NCBI RefSeq assembly: GCF_026210795.1
Contig: NC_089456.1
Location: 250,501 to 314,500 of the forward strand
Origin: Rhizophagus irregularis
Taxonomy: Eukaryota > Glomeromycota > Glomeromycetes > Glomerales > Glomeraceae
Length of the DNA stretch: 64,000 nucleotides
Direction: 5' to 3'
Shown: positions 37,070 to 49,753 of the stretch, piece after piece
Position numbering within the stretch: the stretch's first letter is position 1
Layout: each line of letters opens with the position of its first letter
The notes under the pieces: model-generated
Database searches by the model: none
The model's input: only the letters and a program-made list of their open reading frames with translations
What the model was told of the DNA's origin: nothing
Made by a program: the position numbers and the translations under genes

Positions 37070-38845
37070 TCAAAGGAATAACACCAGAAAGAATATAATG
37101 AACCATAATCCAGGCAACAATTGGCACAAATGGAGGTTTGGGATTATTCTTTCTGGACCATAATTTTCTTCAATTAATGTTGCAACTTTGAGCAAACATT
37201 TGTGGGCTTCGTTCAATATGTCACAGTCAATAATTCGATAAACTAGCAGAGAATAAGCTCTAATGAAATTTCCCAAAATTTGTTGATCTGGTTCAGCGAG
37301 CAAATCCCACATCAATGGAATAGCATAAATTAGAACAAACGTTTTCCATTGGTTGGCCGTAAATCTGGAAAATCCTTCTCCAGTTGTGATTTTATTTGGA
37401 ATACGCCCCAAATCCATAGGTATTTGTATGATTTTTGCTCGCTTTTCCATTTTTTCTAGATCTTGTTTTGTGATCTTACAGACGCCTACAATAATTTACC
37501 GGATTTCATGAAATTTACTTAGTAATGTATAGTAAAATTGATGATTTTCGCGCTGCATAAAAGTTTATGAATTTTTAATAAAATTCAGCCAGAATTTTTT
37601 TTTTAAAAAACCAATCAATTATAATTATTAAGTATTAAAACAAAAAAGAAAAATTTTTAAAATATAAAAAAATTTTCTCATTGCAATTATCCATTACTTT
37701 ACAAATAAATATTTCTTTGCATTTTAAAATAGAGTATTTCTGATTACATTTTTAAAAACTATAATCAATTGGCAAAAAAATTTGGCCAAATTTTATTGTG
37801 AACTCATAAATTTTTATGCAGCCCAAAAATCATCAATTTTACTACTGCATATATTACTAAGTAAATTTCATGAAATCTGGTAAATTAGTGTAGGGGTCTG
37901 TATTGCCATTGATCCATAATTTTTTAATTATTCAATGGGCTATTCCAAGGAACAAACAGTGCATTGGATCTATGACAAGGTATCTTATCGGATTAAAATA
38001 TGGCAATTGAAGCAGTTCAGACTATCTAACATGGGTCGAGCTCACATGACGTTTTCTTTCCTCCTCAGGTTTACATAGTCTCCAAAGCTCAGCATTCCAT
38101 CGATGTTCATCCAAATCTCTTTCTACAAACCAGTCAATTATATAATCAAAGCTGCCAAAATTTGACTTATTTCTATTTTCATTTGAAGTTGCTGTTTTAT
38201 AACACTTATGGTGGCTCACTGATGCTGATATGTGACCGCAGAGCTTCTTCACCACAGGAATGTTGTTTGAACAGCATATTAATGCCAATCGGATATTTTT
38301 TTCAGTGGCGGGAATCTCAATCCCATCCCAGAACTCTAATAACTCATCAACTCATCAACAATCGGAGCAAGATAATGGTTAATTTTGTGTAACTTAACCT
38401 CACTTGGTCCTGGTAGTAGACTAAGCATCAACATATTTTCTTTTTTAAATCTAATTTCACGTGGTAGGTTACAAATAACCCCATAAATAGCCCACAGCTA
38501 TATACAGATGACTCAAAAGGCTGAAACCAATCGAGATTAATCTGTAAAAAATGGGATATCTGAAGTATCTGGAAAAGTTTTCCAGATTTTACCATCATAA
38601 ATATCTGCTAATATACCATTATTTACATCCCGATTGGTCCATTTTCATAGTTGTTGCTTGAATTCTGGTCTCTGGTACAAACTGTTTATCTGTATTTTCA
38701 AATTCAGCAATGGAAATAACAATTTGGGGCATCTTTTATTTCCATTACCATGCGGTACTTGCACAGTTAATTCTATTCCGCAAGATTTAACAATATCAGC
38801 TATATTATATAATGTATTACAGCTCAGACATACTGCATAAGTCAT
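37070..38845 (-). pseudogene. Tnp2/CACTA-like transposase, central part
   Basis: Minus-strand pieces in order are PHGNGNKRCPKLLFPL (38.7 kb), a region with ICNLPREIRFKKENMLMLSL (38.4 kb), KLCGHISASVSHHKCYK (38.2 kb), NFGSFDYIIDWFVERDLDEH (38.1 kb), YFNPIRYLVIDPMHCLFLG (37.95 kb), and after a MITE FGAYSK-like sequence and FTANQWKTFVLIYAIPL (37.3 kb). These blocks in this order are typical of Tnp2-family transposases of CACTA elements. Frameshifts separate most of them. The matching N-terminal zinc domain is probably at 42737-43204, with 3.8 kb of other DNA between. Confidence 0.75.
37479..37900. mobile_element. TA-inserted MITE with ~95-bp inverted repeats, 422 bp
   Basis: The ends CAGACGCCTACA and TGTAGGGGTCTG are inverted and flanked by TA (37477-37478, 37901-37902). 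The arms extend about 95 bp, including TTTCATGAAATTTACTTAGT on one side and its complement on the other. It interrupts the Tnp2-like coding relic between DPMHCLFLG and the FTANQWK block. Confidence 0.88.
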
Positions 38846-39368
38846 AGATTGGTTGTCAATTCGTAATAACTTAGCATAGCGGACATCTCTATTTTATCAC
38901 AATTTTGTCAATCATTTGTCGATCATTTGTCGATCATTTATTTATCTTATCACGTGATATAAATGCTGTTATTTATTAACAGGAAAAATTAAATTTTACA
39001 AATAACTTAATTTTAGTTTTAATTTGTTGCACATTAAATTTTATTGTGATTGTATCATTATTAAGTAAATTTTACTAATAGTTACTTTTTAAATTTTAAT
39101 AAAGAATCCATATATATTTTATTAAATTGGATATATTTATTTGAAATTATAGAATTAATACAATCCTATTTGTTATTTATAATTTGTTTAATTTTTCTAA
39201 TAACTAATAAAATTCTATTTAATTATATTATAATACTATCATAATCTAACTATGTTTGATATGATATTTCAAACTGATTATCTATATTGCTTTCTATTCT
39301 TTCTAATATATTTTCAATATTCTCATCATTATTATCTTCATTCAAATTATTATTATTTTCATCTTCAA
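38846..39368. other. AT-rich junction DNA
   Basis: Left edge of whatever carried the RING-like gene into the Tnp2 relic. It has a triplicated TTTGTCGATCA word near 38915 and a TATCACGTGATA palindrome at about 38948. No boundary repeat could be defined. Confidence 0.4.
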
Positions 39369-42130
39369 CTATAGGGTTTCATTATCTTTTAATGGGGTAA
39401 ATAATCTTTTTTTCAGGCTAATAATATTCTTTTCAATATTTGAAGATAAATAATTAAAACAATACTCACAATTATTCTTTAATAAATCCAAGCATTGTTT
39501 ATGATAAGCATGACCACATGTCAAAACAATATTATTAGATAAATCTAGATTATTAGATAATAAGCATTTTTCTGCATCACAAAATTTGTTATCAAAAGGT
39601 TTAGTTTTTGTATTCCAAGCTAATGGAAGAACTTTTACATCAACATTAACATCAAAAGTTGGAAGACAAAAATTTGGATATTTCTTTTTATTAATTTGTT
39701 GTGTATTTCCTATATTATGATAAATATTATCAAAGAGAGATAATAAAAATAATGAAGTCTTTTTTTCTAAATAATCTAATTTAGTATGAGAAATAATTGG
39801 ATTTCTTGAATTAACAAAACAAAAATTATTAGTTCTTTCAGCATCAATAATTTTTGCTTTTTGGATAATTTGTTGTATAGAATTTGATTCAGCTGTTTGA
39901 TTTCTAATAGAACTATGGAAATTTTCAACAAAATAATCATTAAAAATTGGCAAATTGTTTTTTAAAATATTAATTATTGGATGATTATTTGAGGTCCAGT
40001 AAAATACATCACTTAAAAATATAAGTGGTGCCTTGTTATAATTATGTCTTCTTAGCCTTTAAAATAATATCCAAATTTTTACAACACTTTCTAAATATCC
40101 TTCAAAAAATCCACTCCTAAAAAGAACTGCATAAATATCCAAAGTAAGAGGTATAGAATTATCTAATAAATATCTCATCATCCTATATTCTGCATCTTTA
40201 GAATTTCCAAAACGCTTTATAACAACATTACAAATCTTTTTCCAACCTTGGAATGTCAAGTTTAATATAAGATTAATTGTTGTTTGTTTTGGTTTTTGTG
40301 ATAAAATCTTTTTTTCTCCAAATAAATTATAATATAGCATTTCAAAAAAGAAATGATATGTTTGAAATAATGTTTATCTACTATTAAGGAATATATAAAG
40401 TGGACCAATTATAGGAATTAAACTTAATATTTCTGAAGGAATTCCAGATTCCGATCCTTTACTATTTCTTAATGTTATAGCTCTTCTAATGTTCACTTGT
40501 CCTGGCTACCGTTTAACCAATCCTGAAAATGTTTGCGAAACTTAATTTAATAAAAAAAATGTTTCGCAAACGTTTTTTTAATTATTTTAATAGAAAACGT
40601 TGCGAAAACGTTTTTATTAAGTATTTCAAACATTTATTTATTAAATTACGTTTTGCAAACATTTTCAGGATTGGTTAAACGGCCGGTCAAATGGTCGGTT
40701 AACCGGTTGGTCAAACGGTCGGTCGGTCAAAGGTTCTTGACCGGTTATGACCTGGCCAATCACAAATTGTAGGAATTATACAATTGCTTAAATAATCTTG
40801 TTCATTATTATTTTTAAGCCTTTCAAATACTTTAAATAAAAGATTTGCACATTATTCAATATAATCTTTTGTGCTATGTAAAGGATGTAAAATAACATCT
40901 ATTAGTTTGCTATTAACCATAGATCTTAATTCCTGATGGTTTTGAATACGGCCATCATAATTATGAACAGTAAGTGATTCCATTCTATTTTCATAAGAAT
41001 CTTCTATTAAAATTGTTTCCACATTTATTCTGCTCATAGTAACTTTTATTTACTAATTTACTCATAAAGATTTCATTAAAATTTTTAATAATTAATTCAG
41101 CAAGCAGGTATTTTCAAAATATTGGGATTTGAATTTAATAAAATAGTTACAAAATGAAAAATATTATGTGTTTGTGTCAACATTGGTTAATTTCGTCAGT
41201 GGATATTATAATAATCATCAATATTAAGAAAAAACATTTTTTCAATATTTTGTAAACAGTAATTATTTACAGTTTCTTGATGTTCATCTGCAATTAATGA
41301 TTTTTGCCGATCTACAGTTTTTCTTGCTACTGAAAATCCTAAATTATTAAGAGTATCAATTGAAGAAGCTGATGTTCCAGAAGTTTGTAAATATTATCCA
41401 ATATCATCTTTAAGTCCATTAATATATTTGTTATTAATACTGGCTAAAAAAATAGCATAAAGAAACTAATTTTTTCTTATTATTTTCATTTGTTTTATCA
41501 GATTTAGCAAAAACCAATTAAATCTTTATCAGCTGCTGCTAACATTTCTTTAAAAGATATTGGATTATAAATAGGTTTTTGATTCAATTGATGTTGATTT
41601 TTATATAAAATACCAGACATTTTTTTAATCTTTTCACTTAAACTTACTTCATGTGAGATTGATATTTGTGAAATAATTTCTTGATAATCTAGTTCTAATT
41701 GTTTTAATTCATTTCTTAAAGCATAAGTATGAGTCCCAATTTTTGTTATATTATCTTGATTATTTGGTTTAATTGGAATTGGTGCTTGATATCCTTCAGT
41801 TTGCAAATATTCTGAATCTTTATCAGTATTTTTTTTACATCTATTACAAATTTTAGCTTTTTCATCTAATCCAAGAATATTGATAAGCCTTTTTGAAATA
41901 TTTTAATTAAGCTGGAATTTGATGGTTTATGTGATTGATTAAGATAGATTTCATGTTTTGGATGAGAACAAACTTGCAACATTTTTTCTAGTCTATAGTT
42001 TTCATTAAGAATAAATTTATTGTAATGAAACATGCAAAGAAATATTCCACGTGAAATTAACTCAATATTTGTCTCAGGAATTGATACTTTATCCTCTCAA
42101 AAGTTTGTGTATTATTATTTGACATTTTAA
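39369..42130 (-). pseudogene. RING-like C-terminal protein family, decayed
   Basis: Minus-strand order: ICNRCKKNTDKDSEYLQTEG (about 41830), the 100-codon frame 41504-41806, then 40852-41037 (RINVETILIEDSYENR), 40059-40340 (LLDNSIPLTLDIYAVLFRSG) and 39369-39953, which holds IFNDYFVENFHSSIRNQT and, near its C terminus, CDAEKC ... LTCGHAYHKQC ... NCEYC. That last part is C-x4-C, C-x-H-x2-H-x2-C, C-x7-C-x2-C spacing, a RING-type zinc finger variant. RING fingers usually give E3 ubiquitin ligases, but here the role is unknown. I recall similar multi-copy proteins in Rhizophagus, so this may be a mobile-element or expanded family. It is broken by frameshifts and a hAT-like repeat. Confidence 0.55.
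40497..40765. mobile_element. decayed relative of the GGTCGGTCA hAT-like MITE
   Basis: It shares GGTCAAACGGTCGGTCGGTC, GGTTCTTGACCGGTTATGAC and several GCAAAACGTTTTTATTAA units with 29476-29955. The ends have decayed (left CCTGGCTACCG, right GACCTGGCCAA) and no duplication is visible. It lies in the RING-like gene relic. Confidence 0.6.
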
Positions 42131-42736
42131 TAAATTTAATAAACAAAAAAAAGTAAATAAAAAAATCTAGTAAGATTAGGCTTAATATATGGCAAAAAAA
42201 TATAAAATAAATAATTTACTCTTTTATTTCAAGATCTAAACAGAAAAATTGGCTCTTTTATTAAAAATCTATTAATAACAAATAATTGATTAAATTCTCT
42301 ATAAGTAAAAAACCTGTATTATGGGCTGAAACCCTATATTATTTATTTTGTAAATAAAGGAATGTTTATGCAAAGTTTTAAGTTTCGGCCTTGCATATTC
42401 AGCTCTGGCCATCAATTTTTGACTGGTGATCGGCCAAAATTTCAAATTATCACATTAATAATATAGTATACAAAAATTAAAAAATTATATTAAAATTATA
42501 TAATTAGGTTATGTAAAAATTAATAAGATGCCACACTTTTGATTTATATTTACTTTGCTATATACTTTTTTAAAATTTTAATTGTATGAAGAAGACAGGA
42601 AATCTTTGAATCTTGTCTGATTAGCATCCATTAATACTTGATGAAAAAACTTTATCAAAGAATCTAGTGCAACATCCAGCAAGTAAAATCTTGCTTGATA
42701 TTTAAATATCATGTTAATATCCAAGAATCTGCAATA
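42131..42736. other. AT-rich DNA, nothing recognised
   Basis: Right edge of the insertion that split the Tnp2 gene, or non-coding flank. No gene and no clear repeat. Confidence 0.4.
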
Positions 42737-43204
42737 TTAACATTTGTGTTGGGATATGCCATTTTCAGGTGCAGAAAATTGTTCAACAGGATCATTGTCC
42801 AAATCCATATTGTCTTCTGGAGAAATGTCACCTTCATATTCATACTCATTAATCAGTTCATTGCTTTCCTTATTGGCTTCCAGTTCCCAAAACTGGTCTT
42901 GTCTACACCTTTTTTGAGGGATAAAACTGGCAAAATCTGATTCATAATTATTATTAAATGATGTTGACTCTTCTTGTCTGGTCATTTCTTTTGATCTTGA
43001 TGATCCTTCTATGATCAGACTATGATAGACAGTATGTGCTGGCTTAATCCGATTGTTTCTAGGTAAAAAAGTGACAAATCCGGAAACACTAGATGCTAAA
43101 TGACACTCTAAATCTAGATGTCTTTTTCTGGTTCTTTCATCAACATATTTGCCATTGCATTCCTTGCAATCACATGATACTTTATTTCTAAGTTTTGTAG
43201 ACAT
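42737..43204 (-). pseudogene. N-terminal zinc domain of the Tnp2-like transposase
   Basis: A 155-codon frame opens MSTKLRNKVSCDCKECNGKY and continues RTRKRHLDLE, a Cys-His cluster (C-x-C-x2-C and a later H) that I recognise as the N-terminal part of Tnp2-type transposases. A long acidic stretch follows (ANKESNELINEYEYEGDISP). Same strand and correct order to be the start of the relic at 37070-38845. Start at ATG 43204. Confidence 0.6.
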
Positions 43205-43890
43205 GATTATGTTTTAGTAAGATCGAAGCGTTCAATGAAAAAATTGAGAATTTCTACGTATGTATTTTATAGTCTATTTATGAATGTCCAAATTGATAAA
43301 TAAAGAGCTTTTAATATGTACAATTTCATATATTAATCTGGTCTGAATAGACTATTATTGCTAAATGGCATGTGAAGATAGGAAATTGTATGGGTATTGA
43401 TGAAAAATTAATATCAATCAGGTTTTACTATAGCGAAACCAGAAAATTATCATGTGGTCTATCCATTTTGGTAATTTGCTCAAATGATTCAGTTGCAGGT
43501 CAGCACCGCGTGGTGGGTTAAAAATGATATATTTGCGAATTAATTATATTGCAAAGCGAAACATCTTTCTTTTTTACTATATTATAAAAGTCTTTTTTTT
43601 TGGTCAAAATTTTCAGTTCTTTCAGTCCTTTATAGTAAGTAAAGTTATAAAATCCTTCTGAGCCCTCTACCAACAAGGCTTCCTAATAGATAAAGAACTG
43701 GACTTTTTTATTCGTATTTTAGGGCTCAGAAGCCTCAAAGAGAAACTCAGAGGCTAACCAATACAAAACTTTCTCTTTTTTTTTCAACATAACTTTCAAT
43801 AAAGTTTTCATAAGGAAGAGTAAGTAACCCTTCGTGTCAGTTAACTTATTAAAAACTGATATATATTTATAAATTTATACAAAAAGCAGC
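43205..43890. other. AT-rich DNA, nothing recognised
   Basis: No gene. GC-richer words such as CTCAGAAGCCTC occur near 43735 but form no known feature. Confidence 0.4.
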
Positions 43891-44962
43891 CCAGAATCAG
43901 AGGAATCAGAATCAAAATTGGAATCGGAACTAGGTATATTTAGTATATCATATAATTCTGCTTATTGTATTCTAAACATTCTGATTCACTGCTTAATGGT
44001 TAATATACAATTGATAGAATTAAACCTGAAAGGTACTCAAATTCTTAATTCTGATTCTAGGCCAAGAAATGACAAGAAAAGAAAAAGGTTAAAAGAACGA
44101 CGATACCAATATGTATCTGAAATGACCAAAGATTTAAGAGAAGCATTAAGGGTAAACAAAACTTTTGCTATATTTTTTATAAATTTACTGATAATAATAT
44201 ATTTTTAGAGAGATCTATTCTGGAATCTAGCAAGAATGCCTCAGGAAACTCAATTAGATATCGAAAAAACATTTGAGTCTCAAAAGGATCTTGTAGTTAA
44301 AACGATTGTGCCAAATTTAATGAAAATATTGGATCTTGACACCTACCTCATAGGAGAAGGTAGGTATCATATACTAGATGATCACTGCCACAAAAGGGAC
44401 AATCTTCAGGTTAAAAATAAATCAGAAAATGATATAAAGAAAGAAACAGAACAGAAACACCAAAATTCACGATGATTGGAGGTAAATGTTATATTTTACT
44501 AATCATCCTAATCATCATTATTTATTTATCAAATAGAAAAGAAAAAAAAGATCAAAGACCATCAACAATTTAAGAAACCTTAATGATCCGTTGATTCAAA
44601 AGTTCAGTAATGAAGAATTGCGGCCAATAATTACCAGAAATTTCAGAAAGTGTGGACAGACAAAACATAATCGTCATGCGTAACCTGCGATGGCGCTCAT
44701 GTACAGTAAGTGAATTTATTGAAATGGGTTACATATAACTGGCATATGCTAATTCATTTTAAAAATAAAGTTGCACAGATTTTTGTACTATGTTGACAGT
44801 AATACAACAAAAGGTGACAAAAAGCGTGAACGGGTGTACAAGCCTAGTAAGTATGTTGAAGAAATGGCGCCGAATAGCACGCCTAGTTGGACGAAATCAG
44901 GCTATGATTGGCCATTAAAAAATCCAGTTGCCAAGGTGATTAGTAAATTACAAAATAAATAA
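43891..44962 (+). pseudogene. unknown multi-exon gene, partly decayed
   Basis: Coding-like segments in order: an acidic Ser/Glu lead (PESEESESKLESE, about 43893), NDKKRKRLKERRYQYVSEMT (about 44070-44150), DLFWNLARMPQETQLD with KTIVPNLMKILDLDTYLIGE (44215-44360), HILDDHCHKRDNLQ (to 44475), a basic segment INNLRNLNDPLIQKFSNEEL (44560-44640) and HRFLYYVDSNTT ... WTKSGYDWPLKNPVAKVISK, ending at TAA 44960-44962. Several joints show GT-AG edges. An in-frame TAA near 44682 and frame changes suggest decay. I recognise no domain. It is very basic and may bind nucleic acid. Confidence 0.45.
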
Positions 44963-45900
44963 AATATGTCAGTAAATTTAATAAATATAAATAAATATAT
45001 CAGTAAATTTAATAAATATATCAGTAAATATAATGCTTATGAGTCAAACAGATTGAAAAGAAATTAGGAACATTAACAGATTTATTTTAAAATGCACAAA
45101 AAAATATATTTAAGATGGTAGTGCTGCACAACCTTTTACCTATAACCCACAACCCCCAACCCACAACTTTTTTGGTTCAATTTTCACAATACCTAATTTT
45201 TTTATTTTATTTCATCAACTGACAATCATACTGATATATCAAGCTAATCTAGCTGCAGATTACCAGCCAGATTATTTTTGACATTAATTTAAAAATCAAC
45301 ATATATACGTTATTGCAAATTTCACGAGTTGAGCTAACTAATAAATCAGCATCCAATTGCAATAATTAGTTTTCTTTAACAGTCACTGTTATTGAAAGAA
45401 CAGAATCTCAATGAATATCAAAACAATTTAAATTTGTATGAAAACACCTTACATATTGAAAAAGAAAAACCACTGTAATTGTTGTAGATTCAATAAATCA
45501 TTCAGATTCTATTTATGCTGAATGGGGTATCTTTAAAAAAAGTATGACCCTTAAGGACACGCTTAGCAGATTCTAAAGCTTAATCACCAAAGATGGTCTG
45601 TGACGTTCACGTATTGTGAACAGAATTGAAAGCAGTGTAATGGTCATCATTTTCTATATTATTATTATAAAATAATATTAATGCCATCGTATTACATATT
45701 GTTTATATTTAATATGACAATTACCTTTTGATGGCATAGAGGATTGGAAAAATTTCCCAGTTTTTCAAAAATATCATGAGGAAGATGGATTGGCTTACAT
45801 AAAGTACAAGATATATCATTGCATTTTTTTATTTGTAATAAAATAAAATTAAAATTCAGTATTTAATAGTGTATTATAGATTAATCAAAAATATTTTTTA
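44963..45900. other. AT-rich DNA, nothing recognised
   Basis: No gene. A short CCCACAACCCCCAACCCACAA run near 45150 was examined and is not a telomere repeat array. Confidence 0.4.
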
Positions 45901-46522
45901 TAGGACCTGAAAATAATAATGGCATATCTTGCAATGAGTTCTTATAAAATTTTGGAATAGATTTTTCTTAGAAAGAATATCAGCGGTAGTTTCAGATATT
46001 TTTAATGTTTGATCAATCATTAAAATTGTCTAATTAAAAAAAGACATTAATATAAAGTATTGATTTAAAAATCATAAATATTTTCACTATAAATACTTAC
46101 ATTGAAAATTCTGTAATGGCAAATTCTTAAGCTGGATCATAACAAATAAATTGTTCATTATGTAAATGAAGATTCTCTGTTCGATCTTTAAGAAATTTCT
46201 GAATCAAAGTAATTGAATTTTGCTAATTGAGGTGATTTTGTTGCAAAATTTTGGATTTCTTCTAGTGTATTAACTTTTCCAAACAACACTTCCATATCTT
46301 TTGACATTGTTTCTCACATTAAAGCTACTCCCTATAAGGCCAAATTTAATATTGACATAATTCTTTTAGCAGGATTTGTTCAATTTTGGTGGGGTGCTGT
46401 ACAAAGAACAATTAACATGTCAAAATTCCCACAAAGAAATAAACAAATTAAAGAAATTTGGACTGATCCATAGGTCACTTGATGGTTGGGACCACCATGA
46501 GGAATTGTTTATGGATAATAAG

Positions 46523-49500
46523 TAAGGATGGGGAAGTTCCACAAATGAGCGGCTCGAGCACGGTTCTAAACTGAGAACTGAGCCGGAACTGAGAACCGGT
46601 TCCGGTTCTCTAGAACTGAACCGTTTGACTCGAACAGTTCGGTTCGGTTTATAATTATATATAATATTATAATGGTCATTTTTTGTTACGCCAATTGGCT
46701 GAAATCAAAAATGGATGATATTATTTTTCGGAAATACGTCATAATATAAATATTATATCATAATTACGTCATTGATTTTTTTTAATTTTTTTTTTCAGTT
46801 AAATAATAAAAAGACAAATAATATAACCATTTCAATTATTCGTCAAAGATCAAATATATTTTACGTCGGTTAGATGCTAAAAACAAAAGTTTTCTAATTC
46901 TTACGATTATTTTTTAAAACACCATACGAAAAAATTCACCAATAATCAAAGAACTGAAAAATGTTTGAATTAAACGGGAAGTTACGATAATTATAAATAT
47001 ACAAAATAGGAAATTTTGATTGTTCCTTTAAGTTGAAATAATAATTAATCGGTTAAGAAACTTGTATTTGATCCCGTACACTATGAAATTAACATAATCG
47101 TCCCTATCAATATGATGATTTGCCTAAAAAAGAATCTGTAATAAATAAATACTGATAATCTAAAAAGATTACTTAAAAAAAATCCACTCTCATCTCGGAA
47201 TGTCATTAAGTGACGAAGAATTTGTTCCCGACCAAGAAGATTTAGTGCTTGATGATGAAGAGTTTGATGAAGAGTGGGAAGATGTTTTAGACCTTGATGA
47301 GACAGCTAGCCAGTTGTCACATATGAATATAGGATCAGATACTGACGCTTCGGATATAACAACTACGTTAGGAAGTGCTGTATGGCAATACTTTGATAAA
47401 AATCCGTCATATGCTCCAGGCTATAATATTTGCAAAATATGTTCCAATAGATACAGAATAACAACGAGCGTTAGTACTTTGCGAAAGCATCTTAATAAAC
47501 ATAGTTTAAGTGTACCTAAGAAAAAATATGTTGTAATTGAAAAAAGAGATCCTTTTGATGAAGAAGAACAACAAATTCACGATAAATACCTTACTGATTG
47601 GTTGATCTGTGACCTTCAGCCATTCACGGTTGTTGAAAACCATTATTTTAAAATGTTCATCAATTTTTTCTGCCCGCGATATATTATTCCTGATAGACAT
47701 AAGGCAAAAGGTAATTTATTTTAAAAAACTTTTTAAAACTCACATAATAACATCTAATTTTCTTTCTATTTAAATAGACTTAATAATCACTACATTTACA
47801 AACCGAAGAGACGCAGTTATCAACGAACTCCATAAAATTGAAGGAAAATTCGCATTAACGGCAGATATGTGGACGTCTACCATAAATCGGGAGGCGTTTT
47901 TAGGACTCACTATACATTATGTGGATTCCAACTGGAAACTCCAGAATTTTCTTCTTGATATCGTCCCTTTTACAGTTAGCCATTCTGGAGCAAATATGGC
48001 AAGAGAAATAATGCAAACTTTGGAGGAGTTCAATATTTCCAATAAAATCGTCGCGCTCACAACAGATAATGAATCTGCTATGATAGTTTGCGGGAGAGAG
48101 ATTGCTTTAGATATGGATGATGGGTTTTCATCCATGATTTTTTCTCACTACCAGTGCGCTGCACACGTCCTAAACTTAGGTGTGAAAGAGGGACTAAAAC
48201 TAGTTAACGATTCCATTAAAAAGGCTCGTAAACTAATGAATAGCATTAAAAATTCGACCCGTCTATGTGATAATCTTCGCCTCTTGTGCAACTTAAAAGA
48301 AATTAAGTACCTTAAACCTATTATTGATGTAGAGACACGCTGGAACTCTACCTATTATATGTTGAGGCGTTTGGAGGTACTTGAACCAGCACTAGTTTTA
48401 CTAGTAGCTGATAATCGATCAATTCATGCTTTTTACCCAAATGATGACGATTGGATTGCTATCAAAGTAAATAATTTCTATTAAATTTTAGAAAATTTAA
48501 TATTATTAAAAAAAAAATAATGCACCAATTTTTTTTTTAAAAAAAAATTAATATTACTTATTTTTAAATAGGATACGCTCTTACTTCTTGAACCCCTAGA
48601 AAAAGCTACCAAATATTTGTGAGCATCATCTTATCCAACGATGGGTGAGACTCGCTTTATTTTTTCGGGAATCCAGGCACATCTAACGAAAAATATGGAA
48701 AATGAGACCTTTACGCAACGTGAAATGGCAACTTTGATACACCGGAAAATAAGACAATATTGGATGATTATGCAATTCTGGACCCTCGAAATAAACTTAC
48801 AATATTCTCGGATGAGTCAAGACTAAGCGCTCTCCAACATATTCAAGACACATACAATACATATAAAGAATGGTTTTTACCTACGAATACAAAACAATAT
48901 GCTCCTAATAGTACACGCCAGTATTTTGCACGATTGCAACAAATAAATGAAGAAATTGACCAAACCAGCGATGAAATTTCTCCAGTAATTCCAGCAGTAG
49001 AATTCTAAGAATTGAATCGGTATCTTCAACTACCGATTGATGAGGAGACCGATCCTCTAACATGGTGGCAAGCGCATTCTAACGAATTCCCGGTATTATG
49101 TAACATTGCGTGAGATTTTCTTTGTATTCAAGCAACAAGTGTTGCATCAGAACAAGCATTTTCGGTAGCTGGAAATACAATCACTAAAACCCGGAATCGT
49201 TTATTGCCGGAAACTGCAAGAGTTTGTCTGTGTATGAAAAGTTGGATTAATAATAGCTAGTCAAATAATAATTTTTTTTTACTTAGCCAGTTAGCCTAGC
49301 TGTTATTCAGTTTTTTTTTACTTTACTTTACAATGCCACTAACTCGAATTTCGTTATTTTTCACTGATGTCAAAAAAAAAACATTTTAATAAATAAATAT
49401 ATAAAGTTAGCCAAATATATAATAGTAAATAATAAGTGTCTTGGTTTATTTGGCATAAGAAAAAGAGGCGATTACCGAAATTACAATAATTTTTTTTTTT

Positions 49501-49753
49501 TCAGTTGCGTTTATTTAAACAAAGTGTGCAACTTTAAAAAACCAATTAAATTGGCAATATTTTTAAGGCTATTACTAAATTAGTAACGAATGTAGATGAT
49601 TGGATCGTCATTAATTATAGATCAAATTTAACTGACTCGAGCCGACTCGAACTGACTCAAACCGATTAGAGCCGTTCCATGAAACTGAGCTCGGAGCCGG
49701 TTCCGCCGCTCAGCAGAACCGGAACGGAACCGATGGAACCGTCCCCATCCCTA
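46523..49753 (+). mobile_element. hAT transposon, 3.2 kb, perfect 8-bp TSD
   Basis: Flanked by exact ATAATAAG duplications at 46515-46522 and 49754-49761. The ends are TAAGGATGGGGAAGTTCC and (reverse) TAGGGATGGGGACGGTTCC. Long GC-richer subterminal regions are full of GAACCGG/CCGGTTC words (46540-46660 and 49640-49745), as expected for transposase binding sites. It carries a transposase relic in plus orientation. Confidence 0.95.
47200..49260 (+). pseudogene. hAT transposase with BED finger, broken
   Basis: The N terminus is acidic, followed by a BED zinc finger (AVWQYFDKNP, CKICSNRYR, LRKHLNKH, about residues 66-110). Intron 47715-47777 joins to DLIITTFTNRRDAV. The RNase H-like core shows Asp in ALTADMWTS, Asp in ALTTDNESAM, the CAAHVLNL block and ETRWNSTYYML. 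A second intron is at about 48469-48571. The C-terminal hATC dimerisation part is LTWWQAHSNEFPVL then SVASEQAFSVAGN, ending at TAG 49258-49260. It is broken by TGA in ATKYL*ASS (about 48619), a frameshift near 48760, TAA after PAVEF (about 49006) and TGA in NIA*DFL (about 49113). All major domains remain, so it died fairly recently. Confidence 0.9.

Noticed and set aside
45130-45175. CCCACAACCCCCAACCCACAAC, reminiscent of telomere repeats
   Set aside because: Irregular, only about 30 bp long and not a (TTAGGG)n or known variant array.
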